NCBI GenBank assembly: GCA_038893495.1
Contig: JAWARJ010000001.1
Coordinates: 1,725,824 to 1,789,823 of the forward strand
Source of the DNA: Thermoproteus sp.
GTDB taxonomy: Archaea > Thermoproteota > Thermoprotei > Thermoproteales > Thermoproteaceae
Length of the DNA stretch: 64,000 nucleotides
Reading direction: 5' to 3'
Below the pieces are notes generated by a model, which was not told the DNA's origin, did no database searches, and was given only the letters and a program-made list of their open reading frames with translations. Positions 53,622-61,972 of this stretch are shown in pieces. Positions within the stretch are counted from its first letter, which is position 1; every line of letters starts with the position of its first letter. A program made the position numbers and the translations under genes.

Positions 53622-54098
53622 ATGGTGTTCGGCATAGCTATGCCCGACTGGAGGGACGGGGTTATCGCAGTGGTGGAGGCAGATGGAAGTCTTGCCGAGG
53701 CCTTAGGCTATATAATGCGTTCCTGCGGCGTTTCCACATTGAGCCCAGCCCTACTACCTAGATACAAGATTTCCTGTATAGAGACTCTGTTGGGCAGATA
53801 TCGCTACGTCTCTACCGCCTATATAACCGACATATACGGGACAGTCAATAGGGCCGCCTTGAAGATGGGCATAAGTAGATCTGTCCTCTTCGAGAAGGCT
53901 TGGAGCTACTTATCTTCATTGATATGCGACAAAATAAAGGAGGCCGAATGTGACGAAGAGGTAAAACTGACGTGTTGTAGCCGTCCTTGCGGCGGCCTTT
54001 GCGAGCTGGCTAAATTCGAGGCCTATATGAGGCGCGGGGTCGTCGTGGATTTGACGAATAGCTTAAAGAGGGCGCTAGGCGTACCTCAAGACCTCTAG
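53622..54098 (+). CDS. Hypothetical Cys-containing helical protein
   Basis: 158 residues, not recognised. The middle resembles a cyclin/TFB-like helical repeat (YVSTAYITDIYGTVNRAALK; GISRSVLFEKAWSYLSSLIC). Seven cysteines cluster between about 109 and 133 (CDEEVKLTCCSRPCGGLC), suggesting metal or an iron-sulfur centre. The leaderless ATG at 53622 follows CTATTATTA (53598-53606). The 3' end overlaps the convergent radical SAM gene by 24 bp. Confidence 0.65.
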   Translation: MVFGIAMPDWRDGVIAVVEADGSLAEALGYIMRSCGVSTLSPALLPRYKISCIETLLGRYRYVSTAYITDIYGTVNRAALKMGISRSVLFEKAWSYLSSLICDKIKEAECDEEVKLTCCSRPCGGLCELAKFEAYMRRGVVVDLTNSLKRALGVPQDL

Positions 54099-55661
54099 GC
54101 GTTTTTCGCTCCACTTAGCCCTCAATATCTCCTTATAGCGCTCAATATCTTCCTCAGCTCTATCTAGTCTCTTCTCGACATAGTTTATAAAGTAATTTAC
54201 TAGAAGCCTCACAGGGGCGTAATGGAGGCCTTTAAAGTAGAATTTATTTACTATATCGCGGGCCCAATATATTGAATGTTTAGCAACTACTTTCAATAAG
54301 TCTATATGTTCTGGATATAAGTTCATCTTGTCAAGCCACCCCGTCTTCTCGGCCTTTACGTGGCTCATGGGCACATAGAAGAGAGGTACTATAAGCGACC
54401 TATAGGGCTTCAGCCGCTCTATGAGCTCTATAGTCTGGACCACATCGTCAGGCTGTTCTCCAGGCAGGCCCACTATGAGGGTCACCGCAGGTATTAACTT
54501 CAACTCATGCATTATGGCCATAGACTCCTCAACCACATCGTGCCACTGCTCTATCTTATAGGGAGCCGCCTTGCCCGGCATTATCTGTTTCGCCATTCTT
54601 ATGGAGCCAGTCTCGAGTCCTATCTCGGCTCCCCACCAGTCCTGATGTTCGTCTTCTATTATCTCGGCCAGTCTTGTTATGAGCTTGCCGTATTTCTTTT
54701 CCCCCAGGAGGACCGCCACGAACGTCGTATGGCTCCAACCCACCTTTCTGTAATAGCGCTTAGCCAACTTATGGAGCTCTATTAGGGCTGTCGGGTTCAA
54801 CTCCACACCCTGCGAACCGTAGAGGGGCACTTCGTCGGCGTGTAATATACCGTCTATCACGCCGGCCTCGGCGTTCACTCTGAGCTCCTCCTCTATTTTG
54901 CTGAGGGGATACCATCTTAACGGCCTCAGAGTTACGGAACAGAAGGCACAGCCTCTAGGACATCCCCTTCCTATCTCCACAAGTCCATTTATCGAGGCGC
55001 CCCTTATGGTCGAAATCTCGTCGACACTTGGGGCCTCGGCGGCGCCCACATAGATATATCTGGGCGGCGTCTTCCCTTCAAGAGTCTCTTTGACTACCTC
55101 GACGATGAGCTTCTCGCCCTCGCCGTCAAATATGGTGTCGATCCCCCAACGTTGTACTAAGTCAGGATAGTAGAGCCACTGCCAGGCGGCGGGTCCGCCG
55201 ACCATGACTTTAAGTCCGTTTAGTTTCTTCCCCTCCCAGATAAGCCCCTCTATTCTCTCCATAAACCTCCTGAATAAATACGCGTTAAGCGTCTCTCTGC
55301 CTAAAATTACGCCCCATGTGCTCGAAGGGGGATTGACTCCGAAGTAGTCATGGTGGCTTAACATTAAGATCTTGGCCGACTTTAAGTACTTGGGGACGTA
55401 GTCGGGGTCTATTATGGCGGCATTTATCCCCGCATCGAGGAGTTTGGCCTCTATCTTCCGCATGCCGTAAGGCGCCTGGACGGGCCGCCCCATTTTGTCC
55501 GTTTTTATCTTCGGGGCAAAGAGATAGGTATGGAACCTCTCTGAGAACCCAAAAGGAAGTTCCACAAATACGGGGCCCGTAGTGCCGAAACCCAAAAACT
55601 CCTTGCCGTGATAGTTACTCATCATGCCTCGATCGGTGGTTAGTATTACGTCAAAGCTCAT
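54075..55661 (-). CDS. B12-binding radical SAM protein
   Basis: 528 residues. The N-terminal region (about 1-220) resembles a cobalamin-binding Rossmann domain (LMLSHHDYFGVNPPSSTWGV; GLKVMVGGPAAWQWLYYPDL). The radical SAM motif EIGRGCPRGCAFCSVTLRPL near residue 238 supplies CxxxCxxC. LPAVTLIVGLPGEQPDDV near 393 and the C-terminal helices fit the B12-rSAM methyltransferase or GDGT-ring-synthase group. The substrate is unknown; membrane lipid modification is one hypothesis (see findings). The leaderless ATG shares a TATA element with the divergent gene. Confidence 0.88.
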   Translation of the reverse strand: MSFDVILTTDRGMMSNYHGKEFLGFGTTGPVFVELPFGFSERFHTYLFAPKIKTDKMGRPVQAPYGMRKIEAKLLDAGINAAIIDPDYVPKYLKSAKILMLSHHDYFGVNPPSSTWGVILGRETLNAYLFRRFMERIEGLIWEGKKLNGLKVMVGGPAAWQWLYYPDLVQRWGIDTIFDGEGEKLIVEVVKETLEGKTPPRYIYVGAAEAPSVDEISTIRGASINGLVEIGRGCPRGCAFCSVTLRPLRWYPLSKIEEELRVNAEAGVIDGILHADEVPLYGSQGVELNPTALIELHKLAKRYYRKVGWSHTTFVAVLLGEKKYGKLITRLAEIIEDEHQDWWGAEIGLETGSIRMAKQIMPGKAAPYKIEQWHDVVEESMAIMHELKLIPAVTLIVGLPGEQPDDVVQTIELIERLKPYRSLIVPLFYVPMSHVKAEKTGWLDKMNLYPEHIDLLKVVAKHSIYWARDIVNKFYFKGLHYAPVRLLVNYFINYVEKRLDRAEEDIERYKEILRAKWSEKRLEVLRYA

Positions 55662-55682
55662 AATTACGGTCCGTTATGCGAA

Positions 55683-55688
55683 TTTAAA
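55683..55688. promoter_or_regulatory. Symmetric TTTAAA element between divergent starts
   Basis: TTTAAA lies 24 bp from each of the two leaderless starts (55661 on the minus strand, 55709 on the plus strand). Confidence 0.5.
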
Positions 55689-55708
55689 GCATTGCGCTCG
55701 ACCCCTCT

Positions 55709-56338
55709 GTGGAGTCCATCGAATTGAGACCGGTCAGCGAAGATGAGAGGAGAGAGGTCGCCTCTATTGTGGAGAGCTTCGGCCCCATTTCTGCCGACTT
55801 GACGGTGGTCTTTATAAACAGAAATAAGGCATGGGAGCTATACGGCGTTAAGGTGGATAAGGCGAAGGCGGTGGCTACAGAGGGAGGAAGCTACGTGCTC
55901 CTCGTCGTGTCGCCCGATAAGCTGTCCATATGGCGCGAGCTGGCCGCCATAAATGCGCTTAATGATGTCGACGCGTTGGCTATATGGGCCCGCCCTGAAT
56001 ATATAAGTGGCGAGCTAGCCGAACTCCTCTCCATCGCATTATATAGACGCACGGTGGATCTATATATAGCTCGGAGAGACGTACAGCTGTTGGCCTCTAC
56101 ATTCAACCCGCAGGACATACCTATAGAGGTGGACGACCTAAAGAGGTCGCTGATCTACACGATGGGCCTAGACGTCACTATAAGTATTGCTGTTGCGGGA
56201 TTTACATCACTCGCCGAAGAGCTCTACCTCCGCGTCAAGAGGACGCCCATCTACGACATATATACTAGACTTAGGAACTTTGCCATAAAGAACTTCAAGT
56301 TTGAATACATTTACAATTATTTAAATCTATTTATATAA
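55709..56338 (+). CDS. Conserved hypothetical protein
   Basis: 209 residues, alpha/beta, not recognised (EVASIVESFGPISADLTVVF; YVLLVVSPDKLSIWRELAAI). It contains RRTVDLYIARRDVQLLAS and an A/T-rich 3' end coding a helical tail. No catalytic motif is visible. The leaderless GTG at 55709 fits the TTTAAA element. It ends 1 bp before the radA stop on the opposite strand. Confidence 0.65.
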   Translation: MESIELRPVSEDERREVASIVESFGPISADLTVVFINRNKAWELYGVKVDKAKAVATEGGSYVLLVVSPDKLSIWRELAAINALNDVDALAIWARPEYISGELAELLSIALYRRTVDLYIARRDVQLLASTFNPQDIPIEVDDLKRSLIYTMGLDVTISIAVAGFTSLAEELYLRVKRTPIYDIYTRLRNFAIKNFKFEYIYNYLNLFI

Positions 56339-56339
56339 T

Positions 56340-57353
56340 TTAATCGGTAAGCCCATCTTCTGTTATCTTAAAGGTGGCTTCGCGTTCCGGATGGTAGGGC
56401 GAATCGAATATTTTGGCTATCCTGATGTTCTCCTTACTCTTACGGAGCCATATGCGGTAGGTAGCGCCGTGAGCCAATACATTGCCCCCGGCAGGCCTCA
56501 GGGGGTTGCCGAAGAATACATCGGGTTGCGCCATCACCTGATTAGTGACCACTACGGCTACGTCGTATGCATCGGCTATTTTCAACAAGTCGGCTATGTG
56601 TTTATTCAACTTCTGTTGTCTCTCAGCTAGATTTTCGCGTCCAGGAAATTCGGCGCGGAAGTGGGCAACTATAGAGTCCACAACCAAGAGCTTTACATTG
56701 TCCTGTTTTATAATGCGCCTAGCCTGTTCCACAAGTATCATCTGGTGGTCCGAAGAATAGGCCCTCGCGTAGTATATGTTCTTGAGGGCCTGGTCCGGGT
56801 CCAGCCCTCTGGCCTTGGCCATTTGCGTTATGCGCTCAGGCCTGAACGTATTCTCGGTGTCTATATATATGGCCTTGGCGCTGAGGCCGCCCCTATCCTC
56901 CGGCAACTGGACCATCACCGCCAGCTGGTGGCAGAATTGAGTCTTCCCCGCGCCGAACTCGCCGGCGACCTCCGTAACAGCGCCGGTCTCGACGCCGCCG
57001 TTTAACAACTCGTCTAGCGAGCGGACTCCTGTAGATATGCGCTTTATGTTTATGCGCTTTCTATATACGTCCAACGCGGATATGAAGTTAGAAAGGCCCA
57101 ACATGCTCCGCGCCGCCTCTATTATCTGGACCGCCCTCTCCTCATTGCCTATAATGTCGGCGATTTCTTTAACCGACGCGAAGGCGAGATCTCTCACAGT
57201 ATAGTAACCCCGCTCTTTAAGCTTCTGTCCGGTCACTCTGCCTATGCCTTCAAGCTCCTCCACGTCCATCTCAGCCTTAGGAGATGCGGCCGGCTGCTCC
57301 ACTACCTCCACGTCGGCTACAGCCTCTTCTTCCTTCTTCCTCTGTCTGGGCAC
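56340..57353 (-). CDS. radA: DNA repair and recombination protein RadA
   Basis: 337 residues. N-terminal helix-hairpin-helix domain ([20 protein letters not shown]), Walker [19 protein letters not shown] near residue 127, Walker [21 protein letters not shown] near 218, and loop [20 protein letters not shown]. Archaeal Rad51 homologue, catalysing homologous strand exchange. The acidic/basic N-terminal tail (about 30 residues) is longer than in some relatives. Start GTG 57353, with GTTTATATTTT (57379-57369, minus) as TATA. Confidence 0.98.
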   Translation of the reverse strand: MPRQRKKEEEAVADVEVVEQPAASPKAEMDVEELEGIGRVTGQKLKERGYYTVRDLAFASVKEIADIIGNEERAVQIIEAARSMLGLSNFISALDVYRKRINIKRISTGVRSLDELLNGGVETGAVTEVAGEFGAGKTQFCHQLAVMVQLPEDRGGLSAKAIYIDTENTFRPERITQMAKARGLDPDQALKNIYYARAYSSDHQMILVEQARRIIKQDNVKLLVVDSIVAHFRAEFPGRENLAERQQKLNKHIADLLKIADAYDVAVVVTNQVMAQPDVFFGNPLRPAGGNVLAHGATYRIWLRKSKENIRIAKIFDSPYHPEREATFKITEDGLTD

Positions 57354-57382
57354 GTCTTAAATACCGTTCAAAAAATATAAAC

Positions 57383-57433
57383 TTGATGGAGAGCCTGCTG
57401 GCGCCGATAGGTGAGGCCGGGGTCAGGGACTGA
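57383..57433 (+). ncRNA. C/D-box guide RNA candidate
   Basis: C-like TTGATGG (57383-57389), 14-nt guide, D' CCGA (57404-57407), 3-nt spacer, C' GTGAGGC (57411-57417), 12-nt guide CGGGGTCAGGGA, D CTGA (57430-57433). CTTAAATAC (57356-57364) is 25 bp upstream. The C box has two deviations, so confidence is moderate. It fills the gap between divergent radA and the Trm5-like gene. Confidence 0.6.
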
Positions 57434-57459
57434 CAATTTTATACTCGGCAATTAACCTC

Positions 57460-58287
57460 GTGGCGCTTAGGAGATTGCTTAGAGGAGTAGTCCCCGACGA
57501 CCTCTTGTCGTTAGTTCCCTCCTCTTTCGATATAATAGGATCGCGGCAGGGAGCCGTCGCCCTAGTGGAGCTCCCCGACGAGTTGGAACGGTATAAATAC
57601 GACATAGCTAAGGCCATAAGGCAGTTGAATAGGAACATAGGCGCCGTAATTAGGCGTAAAGGCGCTAGATCGGGGCCCTATAGGCTCTACAACTACGAGG
57701 TACTAATAGAAGGACCTACAGAAGTCGTACATAAGGAGCACGGCTACTTCATAAAGGTCGACCCCACCAAGGTGTACTTCTCTCCCCGCGACCAGACCGA
57801 CAGAGCCGAAATAGCCGAAATGGTCCGAGATGGCGAGCGTGTGTTGTACCTCTTCGCGGGGGTCGGGCCCTATGCGGTGGCCATAGCCAAAAGGCGGGCG
57901 GTCAAGTGGATCTACGCGGTGGAGCTAAACCCGTGGGGCTTTAAGTATATGGTAGACAACGTGAAGCTCAACAAACTGACCTCAGTAACGCCGATCAGGG
58001 CAGACGTCGCGGACTTCTGCCGCGACTTCAACGTAAAGGCCGATAGGGTCCTCATGACTCTGCCGCTAGGCGCGCACAAATACTTAGATATAGCCATTAA
58101 TTGTGTGGTCGACGGAGGCTACATACATTTCTACCACACAGGACCTGAGGAGGATCCGTTTAGAGAGGCCGAGGAGTTGCTGTATTCTGTCTGCCCTGGA
58201 TGTATAGCCGTAAATAGGAAAATAGTAAGGGATTATGCCCCCCACATATATAAAATAAGAATCGATGTGAAGGTCAGAAGAACCTAG
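57460..58287 (+). CDS. Trm5/Taw2-like tRNA methyltransferase
   Basis: 275 residues. The N-terminal part resembles the Trm5 D2 region (KYDIAKAIRQLNRNIGAVIR; EHGYFIKVDPTKVYFSPRD). SAM-binding motif RVLYLFAGVGPYAVAIAKR near residue 127, YAVELNPWGFKYMVDN near 152 and MTLPLGAHKYL near 205. This group either methylates G37 of tRNA (Trm5) or transfers aminocarboxypropyl in wyosine synthesis (Taw2); the short N-terminus cannot decide. GTG 57460 follows AATTTTATACT by about 24 bp. Confidence 0.88.
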   Translation: MALRRLLRGVVPDDLLSLVPSSFDIIGSRQGAVALVELPDELERYKYDIAKAIRQLNRNIGAVIRRKGARSGPYRLYNYEVLIEGPTEVVHKEHGYFIKVDPTKVYFSPRDQTDRAEIAEMVRDGERVLYLFAGVGPYAVAIAKRRAVKWIYAVELNPWGFKYMVDNVKLNKLTSVTPIRADVADFCRDFNVKADRVLMTLPLGAHKYLDIAINCVVDGGYIHFYHTGPEEDPFREAEELLYSVCPGCIAVNRKIVRDYAPHIYKIRIDVKVRRT

Positions 58288-58765
58288 GCGTCTCTTGACC
58301 TCCCCTTCTCCTACCTCCCTCGCCCTGTCCCTGAGAGCCCCTCTGCATTATATAGAGAGTTATCACCTCGGGGACTTTGCCCTCCTTTGCATATTTGGCT
58401 AGTAGGTCGCGGTATTCCGACGTGTGGTCTATATCGACTTGGATAAACTTCACCGCAACTTCGCGCAACATGCTCTCAAGCCGCCTCAACATGTCCAGCG
58501 GCATTATGGCGGTGACCAGGGGGTTGTTAAGCCACGACTCGAAATCCTTAAGCACCCTGCCTATATAGCCCAACATGGCTTGCGCCGAGTAGAGCAGAGT
58601 GAGCCTGTCAGCCTCCTCCATGACCTTCCCGTGGGCCTCTAGGTCGTTGATTATTCTCTGTTGCTCCTTGACCCACTGCTCTAGGCGCTCCATCATGCTC
58701 TCTAGGTAGTCCATTATCGGCTCCGAGGCCGGTACGTCTGCCATGTATAGCACCTCGTCCGACAT
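58274..58765 (-). CDS. Conserved archaeal hypothetical protein (perhaps DUF2153)
   Basis: 163 residues, wholly helical (YLESMMERLEQWVKEQQRII; MLGYIGRVLKDFESWLNNPL), ending in a Gly/Arg-rich tail (GSQGQGEGGRRRGGQE). It resembles what I recall of DUF2153 from crenarchaea, but the match is uncertain. The tail would suit RNA binding. The 3' end overlaps the Trm5-like gene by 14 bp. ATG 58765 fits a TATA element near 58790. Confidence 0.65.
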   Translation of the reverse strand: MSDEVLYMADVPASEPIMDYLESMMERLEQWVKEQQRIINDLEAHGKVMEEADRLTLLYSAQAMLGYIGRVLKDFESWLNNPLVTAIMPLDMLRRLESMLREVAVKFIQVDIDHTSEYRDLLAKYAKEGKVPEVITLYIMQRGSQGQGEGGRRRGGQETPRFF

Positions 58766-58788
58766 TAATAAAGTTATGCGTCCAGCGG

Positions 58789-60378
58789 CTAGAATAAAGA
58801 CGCCAATAGGAGAGGCGCCACGATTAAATATGTAGTCATAATAGCGCCCAACTTCTTATAGCTCTCAATGACGCCTCTAATCTGCGCGAAGTTGTTGCCG
58901 AAGACCTCGACCTCCACCTCAACTTCCTTATAGGCCCCCCGCCCGGCCCCGAGCGAGGCTTCCGCCGACGCCACTGCCCTATCTACTAGCTTAAAGAGGT
59001 CCTCGTGCCGTATCCCCGAGCCTACAGTCCTATATCCGCCGTTGCCAACGCCGACGCCTGTAGACGCATGTGTGTCGGTAGTAATGGCCTCTACGAGGTC
59101 ATAGGAACGATATCTCTCTTGTAATTTTTTGTAGAACTCGGAATCCATGTTGTTGCCGTCGAAGACAACCAAGAGGCTCTTACGCCCATCGCACTTAGTG
59201 ACTATTGCGGCCACGCCGCCGGCCCCCAGCTCCAGCCTTAGAGGGTCGACGAAAGAAGAGTCGGCCCTGCCTATGCCTATCTTAAAGTCTCTACAACTCT
59301 TCGACTGCAATCCATCTAGTGCCTTTTGGAGCGCAGAGATATCTTTTTCATCCCAACGTAGAGGCCCATCGAACTTATTCTGGGCATCTATCAGAATATA
59401 GCCTCTACGGTCTATCCTCTCTGCTACATATAACGGGATGTCATCCGATGCCGAATGGACTCTCGACACTATGGCGAGCGGAGGGCCTACGCCTAGAGAG
59501 AACGTAGTCACCCTAATGTCGTCTACCTCTAACCTCTCAGGCTCGACCCCGCCCACAAGCCCCTCAGGCCGTATAGTCGAAGCGGCCCTAAACACCTCGT
59601 TGACAATCCTCTCCACATCTTCGGAGGATACGGGGTCCCTCTCGTGGCCTCCAACTCCATGCATGAACACTACGTCGTAGCCGCTTCTAAGCCCTCTAGC
59701 CACTAGCTTCTCTATTAGGGAGCCCCCACCTATATTCCTAAAAGGCCCTGGATGGAAATCCGACACTACGAACAAATGACGCGAGCTACCTTCAATTAGG
59801 TATAGATGTAACTTCCCGCGGTCCTTAACGCCTAACGGCTTAAAGGCGTGGTCGAACATGCCCTCGGCCGACACCGATGAGTAGATAAATGCGTTAAACA
59901 TACAAAGCGCGTTGCCGCCTTTAACTCTCGCTGAGAGGTATCTCTTCAAGAGGGGCATAGAAACGGCGTATATAGACGCCACAATGGCCAGGGCATAATC
60001 ATGTATATATAAATAAAATAATATAGTAAATCCAATTGGAAGTAAATATATCCTACTATTACAACGTAGAGACATTGCCATAGATGATGCTATAACCGAC
60101 GATATAATTACATAATGTAACGGAGGCCTATTGAGCAACAAGTCAAACAATGCGGCGAGCCCTAGAGAAAAAGAGACCACTTGAAATATGCCCAACTTAG
60201 TCCATAACTTCCACCCAACGGCCATGAAGAACGAATAGAAAGCAATAAAGGCAATGATATAAATAGCTCCTCTTTTTAAGAATATATCTAATAAAATAAT
60301 TAGAAATAGGACATACGATAAGATTTTAGGGAAGTCACTAAAAATGTTGTTATATGCCTCCTCAAAAGTCCTCTTCAT
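58789..60378 (-). CDS. DUF2070 membrane protein
   Basis: 529 residues. About seven N-terminal membrane helices (residues 15-165) are followed by a soluble domain with HPGPFRNIGGGSLIEKL near 213, VFMHGVGGHERDPVS near 240 and TDTHASTGVGVGNGGYR near 437, and one C-terminal helix. This is the archaeal DUF2070 architecture. The conserved His/Asp residues in the soluble part suggest a metal-dependent hydrolase, but no function is known. It is coupled to the upstream gene by a 4-bp overlap. Confidence 0.88.
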   Translation of the reverse strand: MKRTFEEAYNNIFSDFPKILSYVLFLIILLDIFLKRGAIYIIAFIAFYSFFMAVGWKLWTKLGIFQVVSFSLGLAALFDLLLNRPPLHYVIISSVIASSMAMSLRCNSRIYLLPIGFTILFYLYIHDYALAIVASIYAVSMPLLKRYLSARVKGGNALCMFNAFIYSSVSAEGMFDHAFKPLGVKDRGKLHLYLIEGSSRHLFVVSDFHPGPFRNIGGGSLIEKLVARGLRSGYDVVFMHGVGGHERDPVSSEDVERIVNEVFRAASTIRPEGLVGGVEPERLEVDDIRVTTFSLGVGPPLAIVSRVHSASDDIPLYVAERIDRRGYILIDAQNKFDGPLRWDEKDISALQKALDGLQSKSCRDFKIGIGRADSSFVDPLRLELGAGGVAAIVTKCDGRKSLLVVFDGNNMDSEFYKKLQERYRSYDLVEAITTDTHASTGVGVGNGGYRTVGSGIRHEDLFKLVDRAVASAEASLGAGRGAYKEVEVEVEVFGNNFAQIRGVIESYKKLGAIMTTYLIVAPLLLASLF

Positions 60379-61259
60379 AGGCTCTCTATATAGGACCGTA
60401 GCGCCATCGCTTGTGAGTGGATCGATATATATCTCAGAAATGTGTTGTATTTAGGCATCCTGTAGATATATAGCACCTCATTAAGCATATCTAGGGCCAT
60501 ATATCCGGCCGGCGCTATTTCTATCTCGCCTATCCTGTTAGCTATATGCCTATGAGTCTTTGCGTCCACGAAGGGGTGGAGAAGGACGGCGTAGTCGAGC
60601 CCATATTTGAGGTAGTCGCCTATCGCTGAGAACCCCATATGTACTGTCCTATTTATATCAACATACCGTATTTCTACTATATATTTATTATTAAGTTTTA
60701 TTAGTATATCTATTTGAGTATTATATTTGTTTACTAATTGTGGTATATATGAAATCTTATTTAAAACCTTTTCTATTCCGCCCCAGAGGAAGTAGCCAGC
60801 GGCCCTGAGGTACTCCGAAAATGCCTCGACTGTATCTCCCCCGCCTATCCCAGCCACGCTCACCACATAGGGCCTCTTTACGGTCTGCACCTCCTCCTCT
60901 TCGACCGGCAGATATTCGACCACCTGCTCGCTTAGGGCCGTGTGAGGTATGTAGATAAACCCACCTACATCTTCGGCAACGCCAACTTTGACCAGCCCAT
61001 AAAGAGCCGCACAGAGCCCAACCGCCGCCGTACATTCAACCAACAAGCTACCCGAGAGGAAGCCGAAGCCCCTTACATTGGCCTTGTTGTTCCTTAAGTC
61101 GCTGAGCGCCTTCATGGACTCCCGCGGCGCCTCTGCTATCCTCTTAACTATGGAGTCCAGCGGGTAGAGTCGTTCTGCCCTCTCGGCCTCAGCCTTGTGG
61201 TCGGCAGGAGTACATGAGAGCTCTCTGGCGCAGAGCAGATCCACGGCAACATGGGGCAT
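60375..61259 (-). CDS. Hypothetical protein coupled to DUF2070
   Basis: 294 residues, not recognised. There is one moderately hydrophobic stretch (ECTAAVGLCAALYGLVKVG), an acidic linker around EEEEVQTVKR, and a C-terminal alpha/beta part with DILIKLNNKYIVEIRYVDI and YAVLLHPFVDAKTHRHIANR. The latter, with D/E-x-K-like residues, loosely resembles restriction-endonuclease-fold proteins; this is weak. ATG 61259 is the annotated start. GTG 61244 fits the TATA element (about 61266) equally well. Confidence 0.65.
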   Translation of the reverse strand: MPHVAVDLLCARELSCTPADHKAEAERAERLYPLDSIVKRIAEAPRESMKALSDLRNNKANVRGFGFLSGSLLVECTAAVGLCAALYGLVKVGVAEDVGGFIYIPHTALSEQVVEYLPVEEEEVQTVKRPYVVSVAGIGGGDTVEAFSEYLRAAGYFLWGGIEKVLNKISYIPQLVNKYNTQIDILIKLNNKYIVEIRYVDINRTVHMGFSAIGDYLKYGLDYAVLLHPFVDAKTHRHIANRIGEIEIAPAGYMALDMLNEVLYIYRMPKYNTFLRYISIHSQAMALRSYIESL

Positions 61260-61270
61260 ATAATAAATTT

Positions 61271-61319
61271 TCAGTCAATCGAGCGGTCTTCACGAATCTA
61301 GCCGGGGATAATTCATCAC
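61271..61319 (-). ncRNA. C/D-box guide RNA, predicted 23S rRNA (PTC) target
   Basis: Minus strand, textbook layout: C GTGATGA (61319-61313), 12-nt guide ATTATCCCCGGC, D' TAGA (61300-61297), 3-nt spacer, C' GTGAAGA (61293-61287), 12-nt guide CCGCTCGATTGA, D CTGA (61274-61271). The first guide is complementary over ten bases to CCGGGGATAA, the near-universal 23S segment just before the catalytic A2451 (E. coli numbering). N+5 points to G2445. The C box overlaps the udg stop codon. Confidence 0.9.
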
Positions 61320-61909
61320 AGGTACTTCAACAAGCCTCCCTGCGACCTCCCTAAAAACTTAGCGAGGTCTCCCTCCAAGACGTCCCTAAGGCCTGGATTG
61401 TAAAGCGCGGCGGCAGGGTGATAGGTTACGCAGACCGCCGTCTCTACATCAGCTATCTTTACGTTGAAACATCTGCCCCTTACCTCCGATATCTTTACGA
61501 CCTTACGTCCAGCGAGTCCCATAAGCGTCTTGGCGCTATAGAAGCCAAGCGCGATTATTAGGCGAGGCCTAATTGCCTTGATCTGTTCCACCAAATAGGG
61601 CAGGCAGGCCGCTATCTCGTCGTCAAGAGGTTCCCTATTGCCAGGCGGTCTACATTTGACCACATTGGTTATGAAGACGTCGCGCGCTCTGTCCACACCC
61701 AATTTGTTCAGAGCTTGAGTCAAGAGCCTCCCGGCGGCCCCCACGAAGGGCCTCCCCTCTTCGTCCTCCTTCTCGCCTGGGGCCTCGCCTACTATCATCA
61801 CGCCCCTCTCCGCCCTCCCCTCCCCGGGCACTGGCCTTCTGCGGGTTTCGTGTAGCCTACATTTTGTGCACATCTGTATTTGTTTCGCTATCTCTTCAAG
61901 CCTCTCCAC
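61316..61909 (-). CDS. udg: Family 4 uracil-DNA glycosylase
   Basis: 197 residues. Iron-sulfur cysteines in MCTKCRLHETR near residue 14, then NVVKCRPPGNREP and AACLPYLV (about 85-103). Active site GEAPGEKEDEEGRPFVGAAG near 42 and VTYHPAAALYNP near 163. It removes uracil from deaminated DNA. The frame opens at TTG 61933, but TATA spacing and family length favour GTG 61909. It is divergent from the CdvA-like gene. Confidence 0.95.
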   Translation of the reverse strand: MERLEEIAKQIQMCTKCRLHETRRRPVPGEGRAERGVMIVGEAPGEKEDEEGRPFVGAAGRLLTQALNKLGVDRARDVFITNVVKCRPPGNREPLDDEIAACLPYLVEQIKAIRPRLIIALGFYSAKTLMGLAGRKVVKISEVRGRCFNVKIADVETAVCVTYHPAAALYNPGLRDVLEGDLAKFLGRSQGGLLKYL

Positions 61910-61972
61910 TACGCCGCTTCTTAATACCGACAATTAACTATTACTCTTTTTATTTCGCCGACGCCGAATTAC

